The position numbers were made by a program, and so were the translations under genes. This document shows, one piece after another, positions 12,001 through 27,000 of a stretch of 64,000 nt of DNA. Positions within the stretch are counted from its first letter, which is position 1. Every line of letters starts with the position of its first letter. The stretch is from the NCBI GenBank assembly GCA_014706295.1, contig JACSVZ010000015.1, positions 55,177,535 through 55,241,534 of the forward strand, read 5' to 3'. The notes beneath the pieces were generated by a model. That model ran no database searches. It had not been told where the DNA came from and saw only the letters and a list, made by a program, of their open reading frames with translations. The DNA is from Lycocorax pyrrhopterus obiensis. Lineage: Eukaryota; Chordata; Aves; Passeriformes; Paradisaeidae.

Positions 12001-15000
12001 AATACGTTACATAACGATTTAAAATATTTTAAATAGATTTTTTTTTTTAAATTAGACAGAGCATAAATGAGGATCATTCCTGGACTGTGGATAATCATAA
12101 GGACAAAAACCCTGTAGTCTGTCCTTTTATACCAGTCATTTACTCTGCATCCTTTATAATACTAATGCTAACAGTAGGTGGGAATTGGAAGTTGTAAATT
12201 CCTGCCTCATTACAGCAAGAAATTCCTCTGCTAATGCCTCCCCTTCTCCCTTTTTTTATTCCCCCTGCATGCGAAGTTGCCTCGATCAGAGTGAGCTGCT
12301 CACAGGTGAGCTCTGTGACTTACCGTGCTGGTCCTGTTAAAGTGAATGAACTGCTTTGCCATGGTCCTGATGTGCTCTATTGAGACAAGGCTGGCAACCT
12401 CCAGCTGAAATGAATATAAATTGGTTGAGAGAAGTGTAATATCATTACTCTTTTCAAATCCAGACAGATTGCACAAGAAAGACTTTCTTTGGGGTGAGAC
12501 AATTATTATCGATGTGGTCAGCCTCACATTGACTAATCTGCTTGTGTAACAAAGTTAGTGTCCTTAAATCATGACTGAGCTTGCTGGTTCCTGCATGTGA
12601 GGACCTTATTGCTCAAAAGAATATTAATTTTTCTTCCAATTATAACAACCAATTTAATTAAAATTAATACTTGTTTCTAAAAATAGCCCTGTTTGTATTC
12701 ATAGACCGCTGTGGAGATGGTGGTGCTGGTACCGTGAAGGTACACATGGATCTCATGTTCCCTCTGATCCCACTCTCTGTGCTGGGAGTGGCCACCTCAG
12801 GTGATGTAAACAGAGCCTTTCACTAAGCATACAGTCACTTCTTTCCCTCCTTCCCCACAACAGAGACTGGGGTGGGGATGGGCCTGCACCCTGGGAAAAG
12901 CAGGGAGCTTGCTTAAACGTTGAAAAACCAGCTCTTTCTGAAAAACGGAAGACTGATTTTAGCGGAATAGGCTCAAAGAGAGCTTGATTTCAATGGCATT
13001 AAGTCCTTTTCCTGCTACTTGTGCCTGCAGTCCTGACAATACTCCCTGACAGTGCTTCTTGCTCTTACGCTCTGGGCTGGCAAAGCAGCTGCACTCACCT
13101 CAGCGTTGGAGACAATGTGATATCGGACCAGCTCCAGCAACTTCCAGGAACCCTGCCAGTGTAGAAAAGAGGCTATTTTAGCCCAAAATGAGCCTCACAA
13201 ACCCAGCCTGGCTTGTTGAGTGGACATGGGGATGAGAACAGCATCACTGGCTGGTGCACCAGGAACCTCTGGGTCAGGGTGGTGCTTAGCTTGTGTTGGG
13301 CACCCTGGCATTCCATGCCCTCACCCCTACACCTCGTTTATTTTGACATGGGCCTTTCACGACATGCACGTGTGCTGGGACAGCAGGAGGTGTCCAGGGT
13401 ACAGGACACCAATATCCACCTCCTGGGACCCCATCAGCAGTGACTCCCATCCAATGGGGCCCTTGTGGCAGCGGCTTCCCTTGACTGTTCCCACCAAGGG
13501 TGACACATTCCAGGAGAGGTTTTGGGGCTTTGCCACTCTGTCCAGGCTGTGATGTCCGGGCAAAAGCAGAGGGTTGGGGGCCTGGTGTGGAGGAACATCA
13601 TCCCAATATGTGATGGGAGACCACAAATCTTTCTCTCTAGGTGTCATCTGGATCTTTAACTGTTAGAGATGGCTTTCAACCTTGATCATAGGAGCTAATT
13701 TAGATTGGACAATGCAAGTATGCATCTCCTATCTATCTCCTATCTGAGAAAGATTTGACTTATAGAAGGGGACTGTACCTCTGCAGAAAGCAGGTAATCC
13801 AGAACCTCAGATTTCATATTACTCAGAGCCTGGTTACTTGGAACAAAGACTGTGTAAGGCTGGTTGTCCTGCTGTAAATCCATTCCTAGGCCAGTTTTCT
13901 GTTTTGGTTTAAAAAGAAAAGTGAGATTACATATTAATGCCAAAGAACATCTGAAAGTATCTTTATGTAATTGCTTTCCTGGATCCTTACCTCTATCAAA
14001 GATGTAAATTGGCTATATCTTCCATTAGCTTGAAGTAATGACATTATAGTTTTCTGGAACGGGATAAAAGTAAAATTTGTTTTAGTTGGGAACGTGAAAT
14101 GAATGCCAGTTCTTATGACACTTTTCTTGACTTACTGTGTGAGTCTCAGTTGTTACAGATTGAATACATTTCATTTGGGGGGCTGGTGGTGCTTGGAAAT
14201 GGCTGAGATGGCAGCACTTCTGTCCTGGTGCTATGCTGGCTTATAGTTAGATTTTGTCATTGTCCTGAAATACTGTGTAGTCACAGGAAACATAAGCTGT
14301 GTGTGTATGGGGAAAGGGTTTTTACATCTTCATCCCCAGTGAGAAAAGGTAGAGGAGTAAAATATTTGACAAATGCAACATAAAGAAGAGAACGTTTAAG
14401 CGAGCAGGATACGCAAGGCACCAAAACCCCAAAGCATTCAAAATCACCTTTTTTTTTTAATGTTAGCCTTTTGGGGGTAGGAATTGCAACTTTGAATACA
14501 AGTCTTGCCTGGTGTCTGTCCAGAGGCCCCTCCCTTTAGTGTGCGATTCTGGCATTCAGTGAAATTCAATGAATGATGGTGACTGCCAGTTTTCCAAGGA
14601 GCCACTCAGATGCAGTGAGAACATCCGAACCCTCCATGGACCAGCTTGGCAGAAGGGTGAATGTCTGTTTTCTGTAGAAACTGTGTCACTACTTTTCTCT
14701 TTGAATATTCCTTCTGTGAGCTGATGAGCAATGGCTCAGTAGAGTCTGCTTAGTTTCTCTGTCATCCTCCTTCACATTCACTTAATGTGAAATTATTTTA
14801 AAAGCAAGTTTGACAGTGCATGTATGTAACTCATGGCTCACCTCTTTGCTGCCCTCAAATGTTGGCTCCACGTTGTCCATGGCTCTGTCAATAATGTGCA
14901 AAATTCCATTGGAAACAATAATATTTCCCTGCAAAATTTTTCCTTTCGCCCTTCCTCCTTGGATTCTAATTCTTAATTGATTATCCTGAAAGAAGCCAGG

Positions 15001-18000
15001 CAAGGGATAGTGAACTCTTTATACAAAATGACAGCAGAGTGAGTACACAGGTTGAACATAGTCTAAGACCCCCTCCTGTTGCCGACACCTAAACGATTTA
15101 AATCTGTGGAGGCTAAAGATTGCTTCCTATGCTTATCAAGGAAATGGAAAGAATTCCTTTGGATCTGGACCATGTTCTTTTGTTTCAGGACAGCAAAGTT
15201 CAGATGAGAAACAGAGACAGGCCCTGTGGCAAATTCAGGGTACCCGAAAGTGTTCTAATGACTGCTAGTAATAAAAATCTGCCAGGAAATGATTTAAAAT
15301 ATTGTTGTACTGAAAAGGTCAGCTCCTGTAATCTTATGGGGCTACAACCCATTTCCTTATATTCTACGTATATTTGAAACAACGAAATGTTGCTGATTCT
15401 GCACTGTACTGAAGCCCGCAGGAAACAAACAGGGCTCAGACAGCAACGATATTTTCCTGTTATGGATGGAGTGTATATTCACTAAACATACAAGATAGGT
15501 ATTTCTTCTCAGATGCCACTGATACACTGCAAAAAAGGAGAAGTACTTGATTTCAGCCTCCATGTAGGCCCAGTCCATTAAGAGACACATAGTGGACCAA
15601 GAAAAATAATTCCAGATTATAAGATCTAGTGTATCATCCCTAGAGAACAAGTTTCTTAAACTGTGCAATCAGACTGCCCTGATGTTTACTGACATTGGAT
15701 AATCTGGGCTAATGATGAACTTTGCTATGTATCTTCCATGGTTAATTGCCATGTGTTCTGTCTCTGCTGAAGACTTCCATTTGCTGCATTATTCCAAGGC
15801 TGCTGATGCTCAGTGCGAGGTGGGGTCTGCAGCTCAGTCAGTGCTTGCTCCATGTGAGCGGTATTCACACGTTTCCAGCATAAACTCCGGGCTTCTTTCT
15901 CCCCCTGCCGTCTCTTACTTCACCTGGGCCCTCTTAATGCCCCTCCCCTGCCCCCCCAGCTCTGTTGGTCATACCTGCAGATTTAAGATAATTTTAGCAA
16001 ACATTTTAGACCAGTCTGTGTTAGTCTGCCAAGTCACTCAGTGCTGACACATGTCTAAAGTTAGTTACTTTTATCATTGGTTTTAGTGAGAACTTTGAGG
16101 CCAGTGAGGTTTCAAGTTTTACTTGAACTCCTTGTAGCACGTGGTCTCAACTGTGGTTTTTCATAATCCAACAGTCATCTTCACCCTGATGTCTCCCTGC
16201 AGAAAGAGCTTTCCTACTCCTTGTGGAGAGAACAGAGAGCACTATTCTTGCTGTGGGAGGCTGAAAGGCCACTTACCTTTTCTCCCTTTGACATCTCTGC
16301 TGACTTGCCAGTCAAAGTATGTATTACATTAGTATTATTCAAGCTACTGGTGTTCAGTTGACCTGCAATAATATGGAGTTTAACGAAGTACTGGGCTTTC
16401 TGTTTATTTTTCAGAAGATCCTTTATCTAGAAAAGCAGAGGAACAAAGATCTGTTTCAATGCAGGCTTCATCTAAAAAAAAAAAAGTCATGGTGAATGCT
16501 TTTTTGGTCTCTGCTGCTGTTACATTCTGAAATTACATGTTTTACCCTGAAGTGAGATGATGGAGTCTGAACAAAGTGGAGACCTCTCTGGGTTTCAGTT
16601 CAGCTCACATTATACCCTTATGTTCCTGCATGAGCAGTAGGTGCCTCCAGAATTGTCCTGATGTCAGGGGAAGGTGCTGACTACTTACATATCAGTCTCT
16701 ATTTTTTTTTTTTTCACTAAAGCCATTTTTTTTATCCCCCTTATGTAAAAGGTGACCTGCAGGCCTCCCTGCTGACAATTCAGAACTTAGTTCAACCCCT
16801 GTCTCAACCAAGAGAAAAGACTTTGAGCATAGTCAAGTAAGACAGTCCAAAACTTACTTGCGGTGTGACACTGTTCTACCTTAACTCACCAAATTATTTT
16901 GTTTTTCTTTCAAATGGGAAAAATGCAGTCTGTGGCCCATAGATTTAAATGTGACCAGAAGTGTACTAGAGCAAACTATCTGTGTCTGCTGAATCAAAAC
17001 ACGCCACAGATGAGATTTCTGCAGAAGCCAAATCCCCCCTGATGTGAAACCCTTTCTCTTGTCTACTTACATTTGTACCTTTGAGTCCCTTGTTTGTTGG
17101 TACAAGCACAGTAAAGGGTCCCAGAGTGCTCAGTGGCCATTCGTAGGTATTTTCTTATGAGAAGAAGGAACAAAAAAGTTTAAATGCCTATTGAAAAGCT
17201 CATTCCACAAAGGCACTGTGTAAAGCTGTGAGGGAAGAATAAGCAGGAATACTATCTGTGATGATTAAATATTAATTTAAGATTCTGAAGTCCAAGTCAT
17301 TAAAAGATAAGAGACAGATGAGTTGTGAAATCTGGGTGCTGCTGCATATTTGACACAAAATGAGGCAAAACATTTAGAATGCTTCTGGCAGCCTGGATTC
17401 TGTGGCATGCAGGCCAGAGCAAAGACACAAAACCAGCAGTTTCTTTGGAGATGTGTCCTTACAGGAAGACAGCCTTCTGCTTTAAATCAATTCAGTCTCC
17501 ATGGGGTGAGAAATATGCTGCTGATAACCTGCTGGTACAGCAAATATCAGCAAGCACATAAGTGGTAATCAAAACTGATGCACTGAAAGTTAATTAGAAT
17601 TCATTTACTACCCAGAGGTTATTTCGGTATCCAAGACAGCAGCATAAGAGACCACTGGTTCTGCTTCCGAAGGTATTAAATATTTCTGATATTCAGCTCT
17701 TTTTTTAGAGGTATAAAATCAGAACTGAAAAAAACCTTTACAGTTGTTACAGCTGTATTGTACAGAGAATGTATCTCAAAATTAATATGCTGTCTTACAA
17801 AACATCTATAAATTCTTAGCTTTTGAAAGACATCAGTGTGGAGTGAACATATTGTAAGATAACCTGTGTGGTTAATGTGTCTTTGTAGCTTCTGGCTAGT
17901 AAATCACGTGGCACATTTATGTCCAAAAATTATCTGAAGAACATAAAACCTGGGTTGTTGTTAACTCAGCAGGCTGGGTACTTTTCAGACATGTGAGGAG

Positions 18001-21000
18001 AAATGCACGGAGAAACTGCAACTGAACTCTCAGTGCTGAGGCAATGGATATCAATCTTCAGTGCTGAATGTGAAAGTCACTGCCAGGTTTTGTCCTTGGC
18101 CAGATATGGGGGATTCTTATTCCGTTCTGTTCAGGAATTCATGATCTTTATTTTAATTGCTGGGCTCTATGGGATTGAGCAAATTATATTAAACGGAAGG
18201 ATTTTTTTCCCCTACATTTACAAGTTTAACTCAAAGATCCAGCTCAGTTCTAGCAGTGTTTGTTCATAGCTCAAATTTTTTGCCATAGAGAAGATGATGA
18301 AGTCAGTTAGGTTGTTAAGTTCACAAGGTAACTGGGAATGCCAGTGTTTTTGGTGGACTAGTGTGTGTCATTCTGGACCAAATCTCATTTGTCCAAAGCA
18401 GTGGGGGCAGGGAGAAGTGGGGTAATCCCACTTATTACACTGTGGGGCAAAATCCACAGGTGATATCAAATGGTGCGTGAGGGGTTGTGGAAACATGTTT
18501 AACACTTCTGCCTGGAACTTCTTGCAGACTGCATTCATGGTGTGATGAGCAGAGCAGCTTTAGATGGTCTCAGGGACTTTGCAGGCAGTAGCTGTGCTGT
18601 GCTGTGGGTGGCACTTTCCTGTAGCAGGGGGTGTTGGGGGAAGTCAGGGCAGGATCAGTCCCCTGGGCAGAAGCTGGCTGCTTGTGTGCAGTTACTCACC
18701 CATGAGCAAGAGGCTGGATGTCAGCTTGCCCTGCCACCGTCCTCCCACTTCTGCGTTCAGCTCTTGGAGGCGCTCCATGATGTTCCCATAGCACACAAAC
18801 CCATTCCCCACGGAGCCCCCCTGGCACGTGCACCTGTGAAGGGATTGGGATTTTTAGCTGTGGCTCGCAATAAACCAGTGCCAGGTGTTACCTATTGCTT
18901 CTCTGAAGGTGTTTTCAGGAAATACCGGTGCATTGTACTTTATTCTTTCCTTCTGCGTGCTGTGAAATGTGTCAGTGTGTGGGGCAGCCTGATGGCTGCT
19001 TGCCTGATGTGGTGGACTCCTGTCAGCTGGGCCAGGAGACAGTGGTGTCTGTCCTGCAGGACCTCTTTGAATAGAGGCTATGTGCAGCCTCTGGTCCCAA
19101 AATGTGGTCACCAGAGCCCAGAAATCCACTGAACCTGCCTGTCTATGGGTGAGGAGAGAGCACAGCATAAACGTGTGCGGTGCCATTCTTGCAGAAGGGA
19201 GGCTGTTTTGTGAAGGCCTCCCTCATGACGTGGGATTTGGTAGGATTAATGGTAGTTAAGGGAGGTGATGACAGCTCATCACTCCTTGGAAGAGCCGCAT
19301 GGATTTTGTAGAAAAAGCAGGCTGGTGTCAGCCCTTTGAACGAAGCAAAGTGGTAGTTTGGTACCCTGCCGTTTAAGTAATGCAACCATTTTGGGCAGTA
19401 AAACTTGTACTTTTATCTTTTTTTTCTGCTGCAGTACAAAATCTCATACTTTTTTAGATGTTTGTGTTGCTGCTGCCTCTGTCCTGGAAATAGCATCTCC
19501 TGTGTAACACCCTGGCTGTCTCCTGGGGACAGTGAGAGTTCCCAGTGATGTGTACCTGACCCAGTACTCTGGATTTCTAAGCAGACTCAGGTCCATGAGA
19601 TGGACAGACAGACTCTGGCTTTTAATAGTGCCTTTCCCTGTGAAGTCTGCAGCATGTTCAATATTCATATAAGCCCTAGCCATAATGATTCATCTCTCTG
19701 GATTTTTTTTTTCTAATGGCATCACTAGAGAAGGAACATTACTGCACGTGAGCAAAAGATGCCCTTTCTATAATTAATCATTTGCGTGTGCTGGTTGTTA
19801 AAAACACACACCTGCCACTCACACCCCACAGCAGTACCAGCCTGATGCCAAACCCTCTCTTTTTTCCCATGTATGGTCTCTGCTGTGTCTGTTTCTCTGG
19901 TGAGAGCAATATTATTTGAAAATCCCCACAAGTCCCTGCAATCTGGGGAGCTGCATACAGGCTCAGAGGAGTGCTGAGATTTTGGTCAAGAGGCTCAAGC
20001 TTGGACTCTGATCCTGGGTAAAAATGGCAGTCTAAAAGCATCTTAAATTTTTAGGATGCTATTCTGATAGCCAATCCACTTCTTTTTAAGTGGATCTCTT
20101 GAGCAGAGAGAGTATGGCTGTGGAGCCTGGAGATGAAGGGTTTACAGCTGGGAGTGAGGAACAGCTGCTCCTTGGGAGCTGATCCCTTTTTTTCTGCTGG
20201 GGTGAATATTGCTGTATTGCTGCAGGTAGCCCCCTTCCACTTCTGAACAGAGAAGAAAACAACTGAGGCTTCAAAGGAGCTGAGAAATAACATAGTAGGA
20301 AAAAGGAACTACCCTTGAAATATGGCACAAATCAGATCCAGGTTTCAAAATAAAGATCTCCTCTCTTTTTTATCCAATGTTCATACGGAAACAGCTGGTT
20401 AAACATGATAACTTTTTTGGCTATCATTTCCGGGGGCACAGTGAGCTGCAGAAATGCCTACACAGTTTGAAACTTCCCTCCTGAGGACAATATTGCCCAT
20501 GACTGAGTGGGCATCCAAGTAGCATAGTTTGGATTTGTGTGCCAAAGGAAAGCATTGAGCAGTTACAGATTAGCACCCATTGCATGGGACTGAACTCTTC
20601 AGCTGGTGTGTTTCCTCACTCCTTGAGCTGACTTTCTGCGGCTGGGCATGGGGAGGATCCGCTGGGTGACTGACTAGATCTGTTTTGTCTTAGCTTTTTC
20701 TGGAAGACCTGCTTTGGAACTCATAGTTCTTATGGCTTCACAGGTTTTTCTTTGGATGCACAGCTTTCTGTATGGGCTGGGTGCCTCTAAAGAGAACAGC
20801 TTTGCACCACACCCTGCTGCACTACCTAAACTCAGCTGTTTGACGTTTTCATGGTGCGCTGCACAGACAGGACTGAAAAAATAGGAACAGTCACCACTTC
20901 AGCTTACTCAGGGAAGAAAAACTGTATCTCTCCGGAAGAGGAAAGCTCAGCTTTCTGTCTCCATTTTACCAAAACCCTCTATAATAAAGTTTTGGTTTAT

Positions 21001-24000
21001 GAAGCTACTAATTTCTACATTGGAGACCTAGAGGAAAAATAAGAGTGGGATTAAGAGAGAAAATAATAGAGTTTAACTGATGGAAAGGCAGCTCTCCTTG
21101 GAAACCAGAGAGGTTATGATCCAATATGCAGCGTAATTCTGCACTGGTTGAAGCTTCATAGCTTCTGGGCAAGGCTGAACATGATGACTGTGCTGAAGCA
21201 ACACTATGGAAAGCGTCAGCACTTACTCAAGAAAGATATATGTGGGAACATAAAACAGAGGCAATTGTGATTTTTGAGGAGGTTGCTGTGTTATATTCAC
21301 AAATCCAATGTTTGGGTTTTTTACATCTTTGCCTGTATGAGAGGTTTATTCCTGTACAAATAATTTGGTTCTGGAGAAAGTAGAACGGTCTATGTGGGGA
21401 AAGCTAATAGCACAACTGTATCCTTAAAAAAACCAAAACAAAAATAGAAAGGAAGCAATGCAGTTTCGTGGCCTCTCTCATAGCTTTGTGTTTTAGAAAA
21501 AGAAAAAAAAAAACCCCAACCAAAAAAACACTCCCAAATACATTTAAAATCTGGGATGCAGCCAAAATACAGCCTGTCACTTACCAGAATCTATTTATTG
21601 TGCCCACATTTACAAATCAACAGTTTTCTTTGTTAAGTTCCACTTTCATAAATGGATTTTCCTTAGCTCAAGTTTGATTTCAATCCCACTCCATTCTTCT
21701 GCACTGGTTTTTGCCGTTAAATATCATTAAATGAATGAAGTGCAAAGCATTTTTTTGTTCTTTTGCATACTCAGTAATCAATTTTTAGTTTTCCCATTCT
21801 AAAATTCTCAAAACTTTCTCGGCCTTCAAAAACTGTGTTGCGACAGTGAAACAGTGACTAATTAGGGAAAGAGGCTCCTGATTTTGGATGTGGAATTTTA
21901 TTTCAAAATTTCAACTGATGTTGTGCAGTATGGTAGTATAAGCATTGTGTGAGCCTATACTAAGCAGTTTGAGTAGCATACTATGCTGTAGAAGAGAACT
22001 TGGGGATATTCTAGATGGATTCGTTTGAAATGCACAATAGCTTACACAGAAGTGATGCTGATATTACCCTGCAAGGGAAAGCTGCATGATGACACAAGGA
22101 CTGGCAATAAGAATACTCCCCTGAGTGAATGCTTTCTGTCTACAGATCTATATGATGATTAGTTCCTAACTTACAATGAATGGCCTGTCTTGTCCTTCAT
22201 GTTCAAGCTCTCAGCTCCCAAAAACTGATATTTCAGGCACAGCTCTTTAACCCAGTACCTGCCATCACCGGTCTATAGAAACATGTAAGACAAATTCTGT
22301 GGTTTAAGAGAGCCTTGTCGAGTTTAGTGTTAAGGCTGACTTTCTTCCTAACATCTGTGTACCATATTTCTGTACAGGCAAAGCAAAGTCTGCCAGAGGT
22401 TTTTCAGTTTCCCACCTGCTGGACTTAAGAGTTTGAGGAGTCTGCTGAGGTTGGTGCTGCTTTGACACCATGGGGGGCAGATTCCCCGGGTTGTATCTGT
22501 ATTAGTATAGTCAGAAGAGGCAGGGCTCCAGTGCTATCCCATAATTAATGCTGATTAATTTTCAGCATGCTGCCTGGCGTGTTTCTGGCCCACATCAAGT
22601 AGCGTTTTCCCAGGCAGTGCCCAGGCGCAGCTGAAGGGATAGCATGTGCCAGGGACTGCTGCCAAGAGGCAGTTACTCTGTTTTGGAAGAGACTTGAGCT
22701 GTGAGACAGACAATGCTGCTTGCCCTGAGGAAGAGAAAAGAGGTGTTGGTCCCTTTTATTTACTAGTGTAGAAATGACCTCTGAGTGCTTTAAAAATAAA
22801 ACGTAATAGGCATTACCAAATGGCATGATGAAATCTAACACTATGTTAATTGGCTGACCATAACCCCATTAAATCTTGTGATTTGTCCTTGATAAAGAAG
22901 CTGTTAAAGATAACTTCAGGAGGTGTTCATCCACAGGATTTGTTTTAGCAGCCCATTTACTAGGGAAGGAGGGAGAAACTGTGTGAAACTTTAATAAGCA
23001 AAAAGACTCACGCAATCTGTCCCGGTGCAACTGTTAAGCATTTAGCTTTTTTGTGGCAGGTGTTGTTTGTTTCACAGATGTCCATCATGCTGCATCCTTT
23101 CCCAGGTACAAAGTTAGTATAATGCTCCTTGCATTCACAGTGGGACTAAATCAGAAGGATGTGAGAGGGGAAAGAAAATTAGCCATGCACAAATTGTGGA
23201 TTTCAGCGCAATTTCTGGAACTAGAGCTTGAACACAGTGTCTCAGTTAATCACCTGGTGAGTTCAAACACAAATATAAAGCTTATATTTGTACATACCAG
23301 CCTGTGTTTCAGCCACGTGCAGCTCACTGAGATACGACCGTGAGCTGCAAAACAACCCTGGATGATCAAGTCCCTTTTTGGGTCTTCAGGGTGTCCAAGC
23401 AAACCAGGCCTTTTGAAGTCTTGCTGTTTTGATGGTGTGAATTTTACACACAGAAATTGGAGCCAGTTCCCAGCATCATGAATGATGTGCAGTCTTTATA
23501 AAGTGCTGTTCATTGACTGTTTTCAAAGACCCAGATTGCTTCTTTCCTAAATAAACTAAATTTAGACATTTATAGGTATAAGGACCCTACTGGTCCTACA
23601 AGTCCCCTGGATTCAGAGACAAAATTTAACTGGGAGAAGATTTATTTCAATGCCTCCATTTTGGAGAGGCAAATCATAGCCAAAATATTCCCAGAAAAAA
23701 GAACACTATTGCCATTCCTATTTTCATAGCGGAGATAAAAGGACTCCCTCCTGGTCACCAGCAGGGCTTATGTCAAACCTAGGAGTAGCATTTGATTTCC
23801 TTGAGACCTGTTTCCATACCATCATGGCTTCTTTTCAGAGAAAAAGCATTATTTCTTCTCGGGCAGTTACACTGACCTTTCCTGGACCGTCATAGATGCA
23901 AATGCTGGACTGTGCAGGGCAGCTCCCATGTGCTGCTTGACAAGGGTCTATGGGCAGGCAGATTTGACCATCCCCTCTGTAACCTTCTTGACAGGTGCAT

Positions 24001-27000
24001 TTGTGTTGATTTGGCCCGAGGTAAATGCAGTCGGCATTAGGATCGCAGACCTTTTTGGAGCACGGGTTGATAGCTTGTGAAAAAAGAAGTGGAGTAAATG
24101 AATCACTGCCCAGAGTTCTAAAATTGAAGACAAGGATTTAACAGAGCACCTCCATGCCAGACAAAGCCTGGGCAGACTAAACTTTTCATAACAGCCAAGT
24201 CTGATGTATTGTGGAGGCATGCAGACGGAAGGGAGGAATGTGTTTATGCTAACGTAGCAACCAACTGTTTGCTTTTGAGCAGAAACGATCTCTTAACTTG
24301 GCAAATTGAGTTATAAACAGATTAAAACATGTAACGTGCTCATTAAAATATCACAACTATTTCCTCGTTCTCTGGTGGATTTTAACTAGAGAAGGTCAGG
24401 TAGGAGGTATGAGGTCTGTACAGGCTTTAAGTACATGTTAGATCAGTTGGAAAATATTTCTCAATACAATAGGCCTTCACTGTTTTCTTTCCGGTGATTA
24501 AACAATATAATGTCATGGGTTCAGCTGTATGGAAACCTGGCCAGCGAGTGCTTTAGTCTTCCACACTGTTCTACTTTCAGGGCTGCACTAGAAGCTCACT
24601 AGTTATTTCCATGGACCATTTTTTTGAGGCAATGGCACTGCTTGTTTTTCAAAATCAAGCAGTGCTTGGACAGCATCTTCTCACACCTTTGTGTCCAGGT
24701 TAGGTTAAGGTTAAGCACACATTTTATCTAGAAGATGGCACGCCCTGGACACACCTAAAACGTGATGCTTCTCACTGTTTTCCCCTCTTCTCCTCCCTTT
24801 CTTTCCCCTCAGCTGGGACTGATCTGAGCCAACATCTACTAAATTGTGCTTCCAGCATCAGATTAAACAATATTCTTTGTTGCAATTGGTCTAGAAAGAA
24901 GAACAGGTACCATAAGCCATGAAGTGAGTAGAGAAAAGAAAATCCAGATTACTATACAGTTAATTTGGGCATTCAATGGCAAGTTGAGGAGTCTATAAAG
25001 ACACCTCCAAGGTAGCCTTTACCTCTAGCTGAGATGCTATTAGCTTTGTTTCATGAAAAACAGGAAAGCTAAAGTGAAATTTATTTGCCTGTAGAGTTTG
25101 TCCTTGCTGATGGAGCTGAGCTTCCACGTGATGGGTGCTCAATAAATATAAGCCCTTGATTGCTGTTGTTGATTTTTATGGAAGCAAGCTAAGAGGCTGA
25201 ACTCTACCAAGCAGAGGGATATCACAGGAGTGGATTAGCAAGCACTGACAACCCAGTATCCACCTTACATATTTCAAGGGGGTTTACTAGCTTTAGTCTG
25301 GTTGCATGGACTGAAACTTGTTAGCAATTGGATGGATGTGCTTCTGAAGCACAGTTTAGGATTTAGTTTCATCTGAAGGAATCTAATTTGTGTTTTGGGA
25401 TACAAACCCGAGAAAAATTAGGTGGTGAGGTGTGGCTCAAAAACACATTCCTTATCTGAACTATAACACTAATGGGGGGTGTATTCAAAGGACCGGGCAG
25501 ACATGGAAATTACTCACGTTCACACCGTGTACTGTCCCCGTGGAAGTTGGGCAGACACGTGCATTGCAGTTGCCTTCCATCCTCACCTGAGGCAGCACAC
25601 CTGGAGTTTGCAGGGCACCGCAGCGCCTCGCATTCGGCTATGGCTGAGGGACAGAGCGGGACAGGTTAAGCTGTGCCTGCACGCCGTGAGGCTTTGAGGT
25701 TCAGTGTAGGTTTGGCTGCTTTTGCATGACTAACCTGAGACTGATTTACTCTTCCCAATTCTAACTGTATCACAGCTGTTGAGTACATCTCATATGGAAA
25801 ATGATCTACTTACGCTGATCGCAGCGGAGCCCTTTGTATCCAGACAAGCAAGTGCATCTTCCATCCCCTGAAATTCCGCTGCTGCATACTCCATGAACGC
25901 AGTCACAAGCTGTAGGGAGAAATGGATTTACTTTACTGAGTAATAATGGTGTTTGGAAAGACATAATTAGTGGCTACTCATAGCAAAGAGTGTCCTGGCC
26001 AACAGCTTTGGCCAAACCAAGCTTTGACGCGAGTGCCTGAATTTATAGGCTTCCATTACTGAGAGGATCAATACTTGCAGTTGCATGCATCAGTAAATAA
26101 CACACTGCTTTTTGAAGGCAGTTAAGAGCCCAGGGTCTGAAAATCTTCAGGACGCATACTATAAGCACCAAACTGACTTGTTGCTAATGCCATAAAACTT
26201 GTAAAATTTGACAAAATTTGAGTCTGAAGCCAAAATTGGATATGATGTGTAACACAGACTTCTTTAATAACAGTTAACCTATTGCTTGTTTTTGCTTCAA
26301 CTCTGTTTGTATCTCTCAAGCACCTCAAGAAGAGATGAGTTTTGTGACTTTTTTCCCCCCCTCCCTAAACAGAATTTATTAAGTTAAAAACTTAATCAAT
26401 CACTCTGGAGGTCTCAGGCTTCTTTCTTCCTATATTCTCTCATTTCTGGTTATATTCTGGTTATAAACCCAGTGATAATATGCACGCAAGATGATGCTTT
26501 CCCAGTCCAGGCAACTATGAGACCCTTCTATAAATAATTTTTGAAGCCTTAAGTATACTCAAAAAGCTTTATATTTATAACTATTTGAATTATGGCAATG
26601 ATGCTTTTTAAAAAAGGCCGTTTAGAGTTACACTTGGAAAAGTCTAAAAGATGTACAGAATTGTATTGCTGACTTCATGTTTAAGCTGCAGTGATGTAGC
26701 ATATCCTCTTCCCTTTAAAAACATAGCCTGTGTTCATGCAAATCACCTGCACTAATTAATGAATAACTTCCTACCTGTGTTAGTAGTCATAGTATAAAAA
26801 CCAGGAACGTCTAAGGTATTACTGAAAAGCAGTTAGCCACAAATGAACATTGTTTATATTTTATTTATTTCAGAACACTCGGGGGAATGCAAATATCTGA
26901 AAGCTGAAGTGTAAAATGTTGCTTAAATTCGTATGTAATTGATTCCTCCAGCAGCTTCTTGGAAAATAATTACATTTATGATATTGCATCCATTCAAGGA

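Noticed and set aside
18542..19132. 196-codon plus-strand open frame
   Set aside because: It lies antisense to STAB2 exon 10, has no recognisable domain, and its length is partly explained by the open antisense of a GC-rich exon.
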